Part shown: piece by piece, positions 53,126-62,269 of the stretch
Layout: each line of letters opens with the position of its first letter
Numbering within the stretch: position 1 is the stretch's first letter
Source of the DNA: Aliiroseovarius sp. PrR006
GTDB taxonomy: Bacteria; Pseudomonadota; Alphaproteobacteria; Rhodobacterales; Rhodobacteraceae
NCBI RefSeq assembly: GCF_010500215.1
Contig: NZ_JAAGOY010000004.1
Location: 1,612,001-1,676,000 of the forward strand
Length of the DNA: 64,000 nt
Reading direction: 5' to 3'
Program-made: the position numbers and the translations under genes
Notes under the pieces: model-generated
What the model was told of the DNA's origin: nothing
The model's database searches: none
What the model saw: the letters and a program-made list of their open reading frames with translations, nothing else

Positions 53126-54853
53126 ATGAAACAGAACCAACTGATTCAAGGGCTGGAGGAGCTCCGATCTCAGCGCCACAAGCTGCGGGGCCTGATGTGG
53201 GCCGTCGCGCTGTTCTCGATCTTTGTGAACCTGCTGATGCTGACGGCGCCGATCTATCTGCTGCAGTTGTATGATCGGGTGCTTGGTAGCCGGTCCGAGG
53301 CGACGTTGATCGCCCTGACCCTGCTGATGGGCTTCCTGTTTCTGATGATGGGCATTCTGGACTATGCCCGCGCGCGCATTCTGGCGCGTGCCGGGGCACA
53401 GTTTCAGGCCTCGCTTGATCAGCGCGTGTTTTCTGCCGTCCTGCGCCAGCCGCTTAAGGATGGCGGCACCACGGCCGGGCTGAAGGATCTTGAGGCGGTG
53501 CAAAAGCTGCTCTCCAGCCCCGCTATCACCGCCGCCTTCGACATTCCTTGGACCCCGTTTTTCCTGTTTGCCATCAGCATTTTCCATCCGTGGCTGGGGC
53601 TTCTGGCCATCGCGGGTGGGGCCGTGTTGATCGGAATCACGGTACTGAACCAGATCATGACCAAGGGGCCGTTGACCAAAGCAACGATTGCCACCCACCA
53701 CGCAGATCAGATGGCCGAGCAGATGCGAGTCGAGGCCGAAATGGTCCGCGCGCTTGGCATGTCCAGCGGGGCGTATAGGCGCTGGCATCAGTCCCGCGAT
53801 ATGTCGCTATATGAAAACCTACGCGCCTCGGATCGGCTGGGGCAGTTTTCCGCCATGTCCAAGACCTTCCGCCAGTTTCTGCAATCCGCGATGCTGGGAC
53901 TTGGGGCGTATCTGGCTTTGAAGGGCGAGATATCTCCGGGCGCGATGATCGCGGGATCAATCCTGCTGGGCCGTGCCCTTGCGCCTGTGGATATGGCCGT
54001 GAACCAATGGCAACTCGTGCAACGCGCACGGTCCGGCCGGCAGGCTCTGGCCGAGCTTTTGGCCGAAACCCCGCCCGAGCAAAACCGCACCGCATTGCCG
54101 CGCCCAGGCGCGAAGCTGAGCGTAGACAAGCTGACTGTCATTCCGCGTGGCGCAAGCCGCGCCGTCCTGCGACAGGTCACATTCGACCTGAACCCGGGCG
54201 AGGCATTGGGGGTCATCGGCCCATCAGGATCGGGCAAATCAACCCTTGCGCGCGTACTGACGGGCGTTGTCGCGCCAGATGCCGGGACGGTCCGCTTGGG
54301 CGGCGCATCTCTGGACAATTATGCGCCCGAGGCTTTGGGGCAGTATATCGGCTATCTGCCGCAGCGCGTGCAAATGTTCGACGGCACGATTGCCGAAAAC
54401 ATCGCCGGGCTGGAGCTGCAGCCAGACGCCACCGCCGTCGTCGCTGCCGCCCAGATGGCCGGCGCGCACGAGCTGATCCTGTCGCTACCCGACGGCTATG
54501 ACACGCGGCTTGCACCGGGGGGCGCCCCCCTGTCAGGGGGACAGATGCAGCGCGTAGGGTTGGCCCGCGCGATCTATGGCGACCCGGTCATTCTGGTGCT
54601 GGACGAGCCGAACTCGAACCTCGACAACGACGGGACGCAGGCGTTGAACAACGCAATCCGCGCGGTAAAAGACCGCGGCGGCGCCGTGATGATCATGGCC
54701 CACCGCCCCGCCGCCATTCGGGAATGCGAACTGCTCTTGATCATCGGCGACGGTGTCGCCCGCAGCTTCGGCCCGCGCGACGAGGTGCTGAACAAGCATG
54801 TTCAGAATGCGCAGCAAATCCAGACGGCGCAGACGAACGGGGGCACGCAATGA
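53126..54853 (+). CDS. Type I secretion ABC transporter (PrtD-like)
   Basis: This 575-residue half-transporter has about six N-terminal membrane helices (to about 290) and an ATPase with Walker A GPSGSGKS at 365-372, LSGGQ at 469-473 and the Walker B end DEP at 493-495. There is no N-terminal C39 peptidase domain, which fits RTX-protein export. Its stop overlaps the HlyD-type gene (ATGA). No RTX substrate or TolC gene lies in this window. It is divergent from mlaA. Confidence 0.92.
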   Translation: MKQNQLIQGLEELRSQRHKLRGLMWAVALFSIFVNLLMLTAPIYLLQLYDRVLGSRSEATLIALTLLMGFLFLMMGILDYARARILARAGAQFQASLDQRVFSAVLRQPLKDGGTTAGLKDLEAVQKLLSSPAITAAFDIPWTPFFLFAISIFHPWLGLLAIAGGAVLIGITVLNQIMTKGPLTKATIATHHADQMAEQMRVEAEMVRALGMSSGAYRRWHQSRDMSLYENLRASDRLGQFSAMSKTFRQFLQSAMLGLGAYLALKGEISPGAMIAGSILLGRALAPVDMAVNQWQLVQRARSGRQALAELLAETPPEQNRTALPRPGAKLSVDKLTVIPRGASRAVLRQVTFDLNPGEALGVIGPSGSGKSTLARVLTGVVAPDAGTVRLGGASLDNYAPEALGQYIGYLPQRVQMFDGTIAENIAGLELQPDATAVVAAAQMAGAHELILSLPDGYDTRLAPGGAPLSGGQMQRVGLARAIYGDPVILVLDEPNSNLDNDGTQALNNAIRAVKDRGGAVMIMAHRPAAIRECELLLIIGDGVARSFGPRDEVLNKHVQNAQQIQTAQTNGGTQ

Positions 54854-56163
54854 CACACGCACCCGACGCCCCGAATTTCTCGGCCCGCCGCCCGCTGATC
54901 CTTGGCTTCATCGCTTTGCTGGTCCTGATCGGCGGCTTCGGCACATGGTCTATCGCCAGCAAATTGTCAGGCGCTGTGATCGCCGAGGGGCAGGTCCAGA
55001 TCGAACAGAACCGCAAGGTGGTTCAGCACCCGGACGGCGGCGTCGTGACCGAAATCCTGATCAAGGAAGGCGGCGCGGTGCAGGCGGGCGACGTGCTGGT
55101 GCGCCTGGACGCAAGGCAGCTGGCCTCGCAACTGACCATCATCGAAGGCCAGTATTTCGAGCTTCTGGCCCGCCAAGCCCGCTTCGAGGCCGAGCGCGAC
55201 CGCGCGGTCGATTTGACGTTTGACCCCGAGTTGATCGACGCCGCCGCAATCAATCCAGAAATCGACAGCCTGATGCAGGGCCAGATGCGCCTGTTCACCT
55301 CGCGCATGGACGGGCTGTCGACACAGCTTGAACAGCTCGACAAACGCAAGACCCAGATCTCGCGCCAATTGGACGGGTTTGATGCGCAAACCACCGCGCT
55401 GCGCGAACAATTGGCCTTGATCCGCGAGGAACTGACAAACCAGCAAGCCCTGCTGGACAAAGGCCTGTCGCAAGCCTCGCGCGTGCTGGGTTTGAAGCGT
55501 GAAAAAGCGGGCATTTCCGGGCGTCTGGGCGAACTTTCTGCCGCCCGCGCCGAGGCCGAACTGCGCATCACCGAGACCGAGCTGCAAAGCATCGGATTGC
55601 AAACCGACCTGCGTGAACAGGCGATCTCGGAACTGCGCGATTCCCGCGCCAACACCCGCGATCTGGCCGAACAGCGCCGCAATCTGCTCGAGCAACTCGA
55701 CCGCTTGGAAATCCGCGCGCCCGTCACCGGCGTGATCCACGGATTGCAGGTCTTTGCAGAACGTGCCGTGATTCAACCCGCCCAGCCCTTGCTGTTTGTC
55801 GTCCCGCAAGACCGCAATCTGGTGATCAATTCGCGGGTTGAACCGCTGCATGTGGACCAGATCTATGTGGGGCAGACCGTGTATCTGCAATTCCCCGCCT
55901 TCAACAGCCGCGAGACCCCCGATCTGCTGGGCCATGTCACGCGCATCTCCGCAGACGCGTTCGTGGACGATGTGACCGGGCAGGCCTTCTATCTGACAGA
56001 AATCCGGATGAATGACGGCGAGATTGATCGCCTGCCAGAAGGCGCGGTGCTGATCCCCGGCATGCCCGTTTCAGCTTTCATCCGCACCACGGATCGCAGC
56101 CCGATCCTGTATCTGGTCGAGCCGCTGCTGGACTATTTCAAGAAGGCCTTCCGCGAGTCCTGA
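54850..56163 (+). CDS. Type I secretion membrane-fusion protein (HlyD/PrtE family)
   Basis: This 437-residue periplasmic adaptor has one N-terminal membrane helix (about 15-38), a lipoyl-like half-motif VQHPDGGVVTEILIKEGGAV, a long coiled-coil hairpin (about 150-290, rich in Leu, Arg and Gln) and a beta-barrel end. It links the ABC transporter to an outer-membrane TolC channel. ATG 54850 overlaps the ABC gene stop by 4 nt; longer frames upstream are shadows. Confidence 0.92.
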   Translation: MTHAPDAPNFSARRPLILGFIALLVLIGGFGTWSIASKLSGAVIAEGQVQIEQNRKVVQHPDGGVVTEILIKEGGAVQAGDVLVRLDARQLASQLTIIEGQYFELLARQARFEAERDRAVDLTFDPELIDAAAINPEIDSLMQGQMRLFTSRMDGLSTQLEQLDKRKTQISRQLDGFDAQTTALREQLALIREELTNQQALLDKGLSQASRVLGLKREKAGISGRLGELSAARAEAELRITETELQSIGLQTDLREQAISELRDSRANTRDLAEQRRNLLEQLDRLEIRAPVTGVIHGLQVFAERAVIQPAQPLLFVVPQDRNLVINSRVEPLHVDQIYVGQTVYLQFPAFNSRETPDLLGHVTRISADAFVDDVTGQAFYLTEIRMNDGEIDRLPEGAVLIPGMPVSAFIRTTDRSPILYLVEPLLDYFKKAFRES

Positions 56164-56281
56164 TCCCCCGCGACGGGGAAAAGCGCGAAGGCGTCGGTTT
56201 CCCCCTTCCCCTGATCTCGGACGCGGGCTAGCGTCCGGACAACGCCTGTCCAACAGGCCAATCAAACGAAAGGATCACCCG

Positions 56282-56743
56282 ATGAGCGCTTTTGAAACCC
56301 GCCTTGCCGAACTGGGCGTCACCCTGCCCGACGCCCCTGCCCCTGCAGCCAATTACGTGCCTTATGTTCAGGTCGGAGACCTCGTGCATGTCTCGGGCCA
56401 GATCTCGATGAAGGACGGCGCGTTCCTGACCGGCAAGCTGGGCGACGACATGACCGCCGAGGAAGGTGCCGACGCCGCCCGCAGCTGCGCCATTGCCCTT
56501 CTGGCCCAAGTGAAAGCCGCCTGTGGTGGCGATCTGGACCGTCTTCAGCGCGTGGTGAAACTGGTGGGCTTCGTGAACTCGACCGCTGACTTTGGCGACC
56601 AGCCGAAAGTGATCAACGGCGCGTCGGACTTCATGGTGGAAGCTCTGGGGGATGCTGGTCGTCACGCCCGTTCCGCCGTGTCCGCCGCCAGCTTGCCCTT
56701 TGGCGTGGCCGTGGAAATCGAAGGCATCTTTCAGATCAAATGA
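56282..56743 (+). CDS. RidA family protein
   Basis: This 153-residue protein belongs to the RidA/YjgF family, in the longer subgroup that starts with ETRLAELGVTLPDAPAPAANY. Conserved blocks are VQVGDLVHVSGQ and RSAVSAASLPFGVAVEIEG, with the Arg that binds imino-acid substrates. RidA proteins deaminate reactive enamines. Its TGA overlaps the glpQ-like start (ATGA). Confidence 0.9.
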   Translation: MSAFETRLAELGVTLPDAPAPAANYVPYVQVGDLVHVSGQISMKDGAFLTGKLGDDMTAEEGADAARSCAIALLAQVKAACGGDLDRLQRVVKLVGFVNSTADFGDQPKVINGASDFMVEALGDAGRHARSAVSAASLPFGVAVEIEGIFQIK

Positions 56744-57507
56744 CGCGTAAACCCGTCCCTCTGCCGCAAAGCTTCTTTGACCGGCCGATTGCCCACCGCG
56801 CCCTGCACGATCTGTCGGCGGGTCGGCCCGAGAACTCGCGCGCGGCCATCCGTGCCGCTGTGGATGCGGGCTACGGGATCGAGATTGATCTGCAAATGTC
56901 GAAAGACGGGCAGGCCATGGTCTTTCACGACTATGACCTGTCCCGATTGACCGGCGATACGGGCCCCATTCGTCAGCACGATGCGGTCGAGCTGGCCGGG
57001 ATCGGACTAACTGGCGGGGACGAGGGTATTCCCAGCTTCGCCGAAGTGCTCGAGATCGTCGCAGGCCGCGTCCCCTTGCTGGTCGAGCTAAAAGACCAGC
57101 ACGGCGCCATGGGGCCGCATGACGGGATGATGGAGAAGGCCACGGCCGAGGCGCTGGAGGGCTACACCGGCGACGTCGCCGTCATGTCCTTCAATCCCCA
57201 TTCTGTTGCAGAATTTGGCAAGCACAACACCACCCTGCCCCTTGGCCTGACAACCGAGGCCTACACCGACGAAGATACCTCGCTTCTGCCTGCTGCCACG
57301 CGCGCATATCTGCGCGACATTCCCGACTACGACCGGGTGGGCGCAAGCTTCATCAGCCATGATGTGCGGGATCTGAACAACCCGGCGGTCACGCGCCTGA
57401 AGGATCGCGGCGTGCAGGTTCTGTGCTGGACCGTGCGATCGCAAGAGGTCGAAGCCGAGGCCCGCAAAGTGGCCGACAACGTCACGTTCGAAGGCTATCT
57501 GGCTTGA
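56740..57507 (+). CDS. Glycerophosphodiester phosphodiesterase
   Basis: This 255-residue GDPD-family TIM barrel has IAHRALHD (catalytic His), the metal-binding EIDLQMSKDGQAMVFHD with the second His, and LVELKDQ. It likely hydrolyses glycerophosphodiesters to glycerol 3-phosphate. It is coupled to the RidA gene by a 4-nt overlap and has no signal peptide, so it probably acts in the cytoplasm. Confidence 0.92.
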   Translation: MTRKPVPLPQSFFDRPIAHRALHDLSAGRPENSRAAIRAAVDAGYGIEIDLQMSKDGQAMVFHDYDLSRLTGDTGPIRQHDAVELAGIGLTGGDEGIPSFAEVLEIVAGRVPLLVELKDQHGAMGPHDGMMEKATAEALEGYTGDVAVMSFNPHSVAEFGKHNTTLPLGLTTEAYTDEDTSLLPAATRAYLRDIPDYDRVGASFISHDVRDLNNPAVTRLKDRGVQVLCWTVRSQEVEAEARKVADNVTFEGYLA

Positions 57508-57538
57508 CCCGTCCTGCCCTCTGCCCCTCAATAGGACC

Positions 57539-58726
57539 GTGAGCGAAACCCAAGTCGACATCCGCACCCACCAGTCCCTCGACGCGATCCGCGCCGAGGA
57601 TTGGGATGCCTGCGCCTGCCCCGAACGGGCCGCGGGCGGGCGGGCATTGGACCCATTTACGACACACGCGTTTCTGTCAGCGCTGGAGCGGTCGGGATCG
57701 GTCGGGGAAGGCACGGGCTGGCATCCACAACACCTGACGGTCCACGCGGGAGATCAGGTCATCGCAGTGATGCCGCTCTATGTAAAAACCCACAGTCAGG
57801 GCGAATACGTGTTCGACCACGGCTGGGCGGATGCGTATGAGCGTGCCGGGGGAAGTTATTATCCAAAGCTACAATCCGCCGTCCCGTTCTCGCCCGTCAC
57901 CGGGCGCAGGTTTCTGACCCGCCCCGGCAACACGCAGATCGGGCGGGCCGCGCTGGTGCAGGGCATGGTGCAGATCGCGGCGGACAACCAGATCAGCTCG
58001 GCGCATGTGACTTTCTGCACGGGCGACGAGGCCGAGGCAGGCAAAGCCATGGGGCTGCTAGCCCGCGAAGGGTTGCAGTACCATTGGCAGAATGACAGCT
58101 ACGCGGATTTCGACGGTTTTTTGAACGCGCTGAGTTCTCGCAAGCGCAAGCAAATCCGCAAGGAACGCCGCATCGCCCAAGGGTTTGATGGCGAGATCAT
58201 CGCCCTAACCGGCGACCAAATCCAACCGCAGCACTGGGACGCGTTCTGGCATTTTTATCAGGACACCGGCGCGCGCAAGTGGGGCCGCCCGTACCTGACC
58301 CGCGCCTTCTTTGATCAGCTCCATGACACGATGGCAGGCGACTTGCTCCTGGTTCTGGCCGAACGCGACGGCCGCCCCGTGGCCGGCGCGCTGAACGTGA
58401 TCGGCCGCGACACGCTGTTCGGTCGCTATTGGGGCTGCGTCGAGGACCACCCGTTCCTGCATTTCGAGCTGTGTTATTATCAGGCCATCAGTTTTGCCAT
58501 TCAGCACGGGCTGGACCGGGTCGAGGCTGGCGCGCAGGGTGAACACAAACTGGCGCGCGGCTATCTGCCCGTCACCACCCATTCGCTGCATTGGATCAAC
58601 GACCCCGGCTTTCGCGAGGCCGTCGACCAGTTTTTGCAATCAGAGCAGCGCGCCGTTGCGCAGGACATCGACATCCTGACCTCATACGGCCCGTTCAAAG
58701 CAATCGGAAATGCCGAACCAGAGTAG
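57539..58726 (+). CDS. GNAT-fold protein of the peptidogalycan/DUF482 family
   Basis: This 395-residue protein resembles the DUF482 group of GNAT-like, FemAB-related proteins: FTTHAFLSALERSGSV, HSQGEYVFDHGWA and KQIRKERRIAQ are typical. These are thought to transfer aminoacyl or acyl groups, but no activity is proven here. The start is GTG 57539 with AGGA very close (2 nt), so a later start is possible. It lies 31 bp after the phosphodiesterase. Confidence 0.82.
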   Translation: MSETQVDIRTHQSLDAIRAEDWDACACPERAAGGRALDPFTTHAFLSALERSGSVGEGTGWHPQHLTVHAGDQVIAVMPLYVKTHSQGEYVFDHGWADAYERAGGSYYPKLQSAVPFSPVTGRRFLTRPGNTQIGRAALVQGMVQIAADNQISSAHVTFCTGDEAEAGKAMGLLAREGLQYHWQNDSYADFDGFLNALSSRKRKQIRKERRIAQGFDGEIIALTGDQIQPQHWDAFWHFYQDTGARKWGRPYLTRAFFDQLHDTMAGDLLLVLAERDGRPVAGALNVIGRDTLFGRYWGCVEDHPFLHFELCYYQAISFAIQHGLDRVEAGAQGEHKLARGYLPVTTHSLHWINDPGFREAVDQFLQSEQRAVAQDIDILTSYGPFKAIGNAEPE

Positions 58727-58806
58727 CGCGAAATACTCACCAACTGATCGTTGTCAAAGCAACCAATTTTCGCCTAACGTCGGGGCGAAGAAACGCGGAG
58801 AAAACC

Positions 58807-60015
58807 ATGAGCCATATCGTCGTGATCGGAGCCGGACAGGCCGGAGCATCCCTGGTCGCCAAACTGCGCAACTCGGGCTTTGACGGGGACGTTACTCTGA
58901 TTGGCGCCGAAAGCGCGCCGCCCTATCAGCGACCGCCGCTATCCAAGGCCTATCTGCTGGGGGATATGGAGCTGGAGCGCCTCTATCTGCGGCCTGAGAA
59001 CTTCTATGCGGATCAGAACATCGCCCTGCGGCTGGACACCCGCGTGAACGCGATTGATGCGGCTGCGAAAGAGGTCGTGATCGGGGATGAGCGCATCTCC
59101 TATGACCAACTGGCCATCACCACCGGATCCACGCCCCGCTATCTGCCTGCCGCGATTGGTGGCGATTTGGACGGCGTGCACGTGGTGCGCACTCTGGCTG
59201 ATGTGGACGGCATGGCGCCCGAGTTCGCCGAAGGTCGCAGCGTATTGATTATCGGTGGGGGCTATATCGGTCTGGAAGCCGCGGCAGTGGCCGCAAAGAA
59301 GGGCTTGAAGGTCACGCTGGTCGAAATGGCCGACCGCATCCTGCAACGGGTCGCGGCACCCGAGACCTCGGACTATTTCCGCACGCTACATACCTCGCAT
59401 GGCGTCGACATTCGGGAAGGCGTTGGGCTGGATCGGCTAACCGGCGAGGGCCGCGTGACGGGTGCCACCCTGTCAGACGGGGCCATGCTGGAGATTGATT
59501 TCGCCATCGTTGGTGTGGGCATCGCTCCCGACAGCGCACTGGCCGAAAGCGCGGGGCTGGAGCTGGACAACGGCATCAAGACCGACGCACAGGGCCGCAC
59601 CTCGGATGCGTCGATCTGGGCGGCGGGCGATTGCGCCTCGTTCCCGTATCGCGGCGAGCGTATCCGTTTGGAAAGCGTCCCCAACGCGATTGATCAGGCC
59701 GAAATCGTCGCCCGCAACATGATGAACGAAGGTGTCGATTACGTCGCCAAACCGTGGTTCTGGTCGGATCAGTATGACGTGAAGCTGCAAATTGCGGGCC
59801 TGAACACGGGCTATGACAACATCGTCACCCGCCCCGGCGACAAAGAGGGCAGCGTCAGTTTCTGGTACTATCAAGGCGATACGTTGCTAGCTGTCGACGC
59901 GATGAATGATCCGCGCGCCTATATGGTCGGCAAGCGGCTGGTCGAAGGCGGGAAGTCGCCCGACAAAGCCGCCGTGGCCGATCCGGGAACCGAGCTGAAA
60001 GCCCTTCTGGCATGA
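58807..60015 (+). CDS. FAD-dependent ferredoxin/rubredoxin reductase-type oxidoreductase
   Basis: This 402-residue NAD(P)H-FAD oxidoreductase has two Rossmann motifs, GAGQAG at 8-13 and IIGGGYIGLEAA near 145, and the FAD-binding end DASIWAAGDCA. It resembles reductases that feed electrons to ferredoxins of P450 or dioxygenase systems; the partner is not nearby. GGAGA lies upstream of ATG 58807. Its TGA overlaps the rsmD start. Confidence 0.92.
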   Translation: MSHIVVIGAGQAGASLVAKLRNSGFDGDVTLIGAESAPPYQRPPLSKAYLLGDMELERLYLRPENFYADQNIALRLDTRVNAIDAAAKEVVIGDERISYDQLAITTGSTPRYLPAAIGGDLDGVHVVRTLADVDGMAPEFAEGRSVLIIGGGYIGLEAAAVAAKKGLKVTLVEMADRILQRVAAPETSDYFRTLHTSHGVDIREGVGLDRLTGEGRVTGATLSDGAMLEIDFAIVGVGIAPDSALAESAGLELDNGIKTDAQGRTSDASIWAAGDCASFPYRGERIRLESVPNAIDQAEIVARNMMNEGVDYVAKPWFWSDQYDVKLQIAGLNTGYDNIVTRPGDKEGSVSFWYYQGDTLLAVDAMNDPRAYMVGKRLVEGGKSPDKAAVADPGTELKALLA

Positions 60016-60572
60016 GGATCATCGCTGGCCGATTTCGCGGGCTTGCGTTGGCAAGTGTCGGCAAAGGGGATGCGGGCGCACATTTGCGCCCCACCACCGA
60101 CCGCGTACGTGAAAGCCTGTTTTCCATGCTGACCGGCGGGCGCTTTGGCGACCCGATCGACGGTGCGCGTGTGCTTGACTTGTTTGCAGGCACCGGCGCG
60201 TTAGGGCTTGAAGCCCTGTCGCGCGGGGCCGCTCATGTGACCTTGGTCGATGACGGGCGCAAATCTCTATCGCTGATCCGCGAGAACATCCAGAAATGTC
60301 GCTGCGCGGACGAAGCGACAGTGCTGAAACGCGACGCCACCCGCCTGCCCGAAGGCACGCCCCATGATCTGATCTTTCTGGACCCGCCCTATGGGAAGGG
60401 ACTGGGCGAAAAGGCGCTGGCGGCAGCGATCAAGTCGGGCTGGGTGGCTGATGGTGCACTGATCGTGTGGGAGGACAACGTGCCGGTAATCCCGCCTGCT
60501 GGAGTCACTCAACTGGACAGCCGCCGCTATGGCGACACGGTGATTTCGATTTGCGAGTACACAGAAACGTAG
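60012..60572 (+). CDS. rsmD: 16S rRNA (guanine(966)-N(2))-methyltransferase RsmD
   Basis: This 186-residue SAM-dependent methyltransferase has RPTTDRVRES near residue 26, the SAM motif LDLFAGTGALG at 55-65 and the catalytic DPPY at 124-127. It methylates G966 of 16S rRNA. It overlaps the upstream reductase gene by 4 nt. A hairpin follows before the convergent map gene. Confidence 0.93.
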   Translation: MRIIAGRFRGLALASVGKGDAGAHLRPTTDRVRESLFSMLTGGRFGDPIDGARVLDLFAGTGALGLEALSRGAAHVTLVDDGRKSLSLIRENIQKCRCADEATVLKRDATRLPEGTPHDLIFLDPPYGKGLGEKALAAAIKSGWVADGALIVWEDNVPVIPPAGVTQLDSRRYGDTVISICEYTET

Positions 60573-60608
60573 CAGGCACCACAGATTTAAAGAAAACTTG
60601 GAGACTAG

Positions 60609-60632
60609 GGGGAAACTTGAAGAAGTTTCCCC
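60609..60632. terminator. Hairpin between convergent rsmD and map
   Basis: GGGGAAACTT and AAGTTTCCCC form a perfect 10-bp stem with a GAAG loop. There is no T-run beyond it on either side, so it may end transcription only weakly or protect 3' ends. Confidence 0.55.
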
Positions 60633-60648
60633 TAAGTCAAATTTGCGT

Positions 60649-61497
60649 TCACCCCCAGGTCGGGTGGAACTTTCCAGCAGGCGACAAGGTAAAGATCTCG
60701 CACCCATCTGCGGTCACACCGACCGAGTGTTCAAACTGCGCCGACAGCGATTTATCTCGGGTGATCGCGGTCCAGTCATCGGACAGGATCTTAGTCTCCG
60801 GGCGACCCAGATTGATCATCGGCTCAATGGTGAAGAACATGCCTTCTTCCAGCACAGCACCCGTACCCGGACGGCCATAGTGCAGCACGTTGGGAGGCGA
60901 GTGGAACACGCGGCCCAGACCGTGACCGCAGAAATCGCGCACGACGGACATGCGCTGTGCCTCGGCGTATTTCTGGATGGCGTGACCGATGTCGCCAAAG
61001 GTGTTGCCCGGCTTGACGGCGGCGATGCCCTCCATCAGCGCGTCATGGGTCACTTGGATCAGACGGTCCGCATAGGGTTTGACCTTGCCGACCTTGTACA
61101 TGCGACTGGTGTCGCCATACCAGCCATCGACGATCACAGTGACGTCAATGTTCAGGATGTCGCCCTCGACCAGCTCGTCATGTTTGCGACCGGTCTTGTC
61201 ATTCTTCATCTTCGGCGTTTTCGAGCCGGGAATGCCGTGGCACACCACATGGTTCAGCGAGATACACGACGCGTGCTTATAGCCCTTGTAGCCGATCGTG
61301 GCCGACACGGCCCCTGCTTCGTCCACCATCGCCTCGATTGCGGCATCCAGTTCGGCGGTGGTCACACCGGGGGCGATCATCGGGGCCACGCGGTCCAGAA
61401 TCTCGGCTGCCAGCTTACCCGCTGCATGCATCCCAGCGAAATCCGCCGGGTCATAGAGGCGAATGCCTTCCTTGGTTACGCGCATCTTGTCGTCCAT
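60649..61497 (-). CDS. map: Methionine aminopeptidase, type I
   Basis: This 282-residue enzyme removes N-terminal Met from new proteins. All five metal ligands are present (D118, D129, H192, E225, E256), plus the active-site H87 in NHVVCHG. The internal segment IPGSKTPKMKNDKTGRKHDE is a slightly longer loop than in E. coli Map. AAGGA lies 7 nt before the ATG. It is 35 bp downstream of sfsA and probably cotranscribed with it. Confidence 0.96.
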   Translation of the reverse strand: MDDKMRVTKEGIRLYDPADFAGMHAAGKLAAEILDRVAPMIAPGVTTAELDAAIEAMVDEAGAVSATIGYKGYKHASCISLNHVVCHGIPGSKTPKMKNDKTGRKHDELVEGDILNIDVTVIVDGWYGDTSRMYKVGKVKPYADRLIQVTHDALMEGIAAVKPGNTFGDIGHAIQKYAEAQRMSVVRDFCGHGLGRVFHSPPNVLHYGRPGTGAVLEEGMFFTIEPMINLGRPETKILSDDWTAITRDKSLSAQFEHSVGVTADGCEIFTLSPAGKFHPTWG

Positions 61498-61532
61498 GGT
61501 GGTTTCCTTCTTCTGCCCCCTAGATAGGGCGT

Positions 61533-62231
61533 TCAGACCAAAGACGCCAGAGGGGCTGCGACATCGACCCCAGACGGCGAAATTGTGGTACCCAAAACGA
61601 TCACCTCGACCCCCGCCGCGCGGGCCGCATCGAAGGCCTGCCCATAGGTGGGATCAATGTCCCGTGCCAGATCGAACCGGTCGCAATCCGTGCGCTGCAC
61701 CAGATAGAGCATCACGGCCCGGTGGCCTTCGCCGACCATCTTCGCCAGCTCGCCCAGATGCTTGGTGCCGCGGGCGGTGACGCTGTCGGGAAACTCGGCC
61801 AGACCGGGCTGACGCGACAGGGTGACGGATTTGACCTCAACATAGGTCAACCCGTCGCCTTCCAGCAGGAAATCAATGCGGCTTTTCTCGCCGTATTTCA
61901 CCTCGGCCCGGACGCTGTGGTAGTCGCCCAACCCCGGCACGGCACGCACCTCAAGCGCGGCTTTCAGTGCACGGTTCGGAACCGAGGTGTCCACGCCGGT
62001 GAAATGCCCGTCCGGATGTTCCACCAATCGCCAGCCGAATTTCAGCTTTTTCTTGGGATCATCGTTAGGCTCCAACCAGATTTTCGAGCCCGGCTCGGCC
62101 AGCCCCATCATGGAACCGGGATTGGCGCAGTGGGCTGTCACTTCGCGACCATCTGTTAGCAGGCAGTCGGCAAGAAAGCGTTTATAACGACGCACAAGCG
62201 TGGCGGGTATAAGAGGGCTGGGAAATTCCAT
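61533..62231 (-). CDS. sfsA: Sugar fermentation stimulation protein SfsA
   Basis: This 232-residue protein has the SfsA blocks LVRRYKRFLADC, TAHCANPGSMMGL, SRIDFLLEG and YVEVKSVTL. The E-V-K and acidic residues fit a PD-(D/E)XK-like nuclease core, and DNA binding was reported for E. coli SfsA; its true role is unclear. It is upstream of map and divergent from the MoCF-domain gene, with 38 bp between the starts. Confidence 0.94.
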   Translation of the reverse strand: MEFPSPLIPATLVRRYKRFLADCLLTDGREVTAHCANPGSMMGLAEPGSKIWLEPNDDPKKKLKFGWRLVEHPDGHFTGVDTSVPNRALKAALEVRAVPGLGDYHSVRAEVKYGEKSRIDFLLEGDGLTYVEVKSVTLSRQPGLAEFPDSVTARGTKHLGELAKMVGEGHRAVMLYLVQRTDCDRFDLARDIDPTYGQAFDAARAAGVEVIVLGTTISPSGVDVAAPLASLV

Positions 62232-62269
62232 ATCTCGGGCCTATACCGGAAACAGGAAAGGAACAAGCG

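Noticed and set aside
53126-56163. RTX-type substrate for the type I secretion pair
   Set aside because: No tandem GGxGxD nonapeptides were found in any plausible gene of the window.
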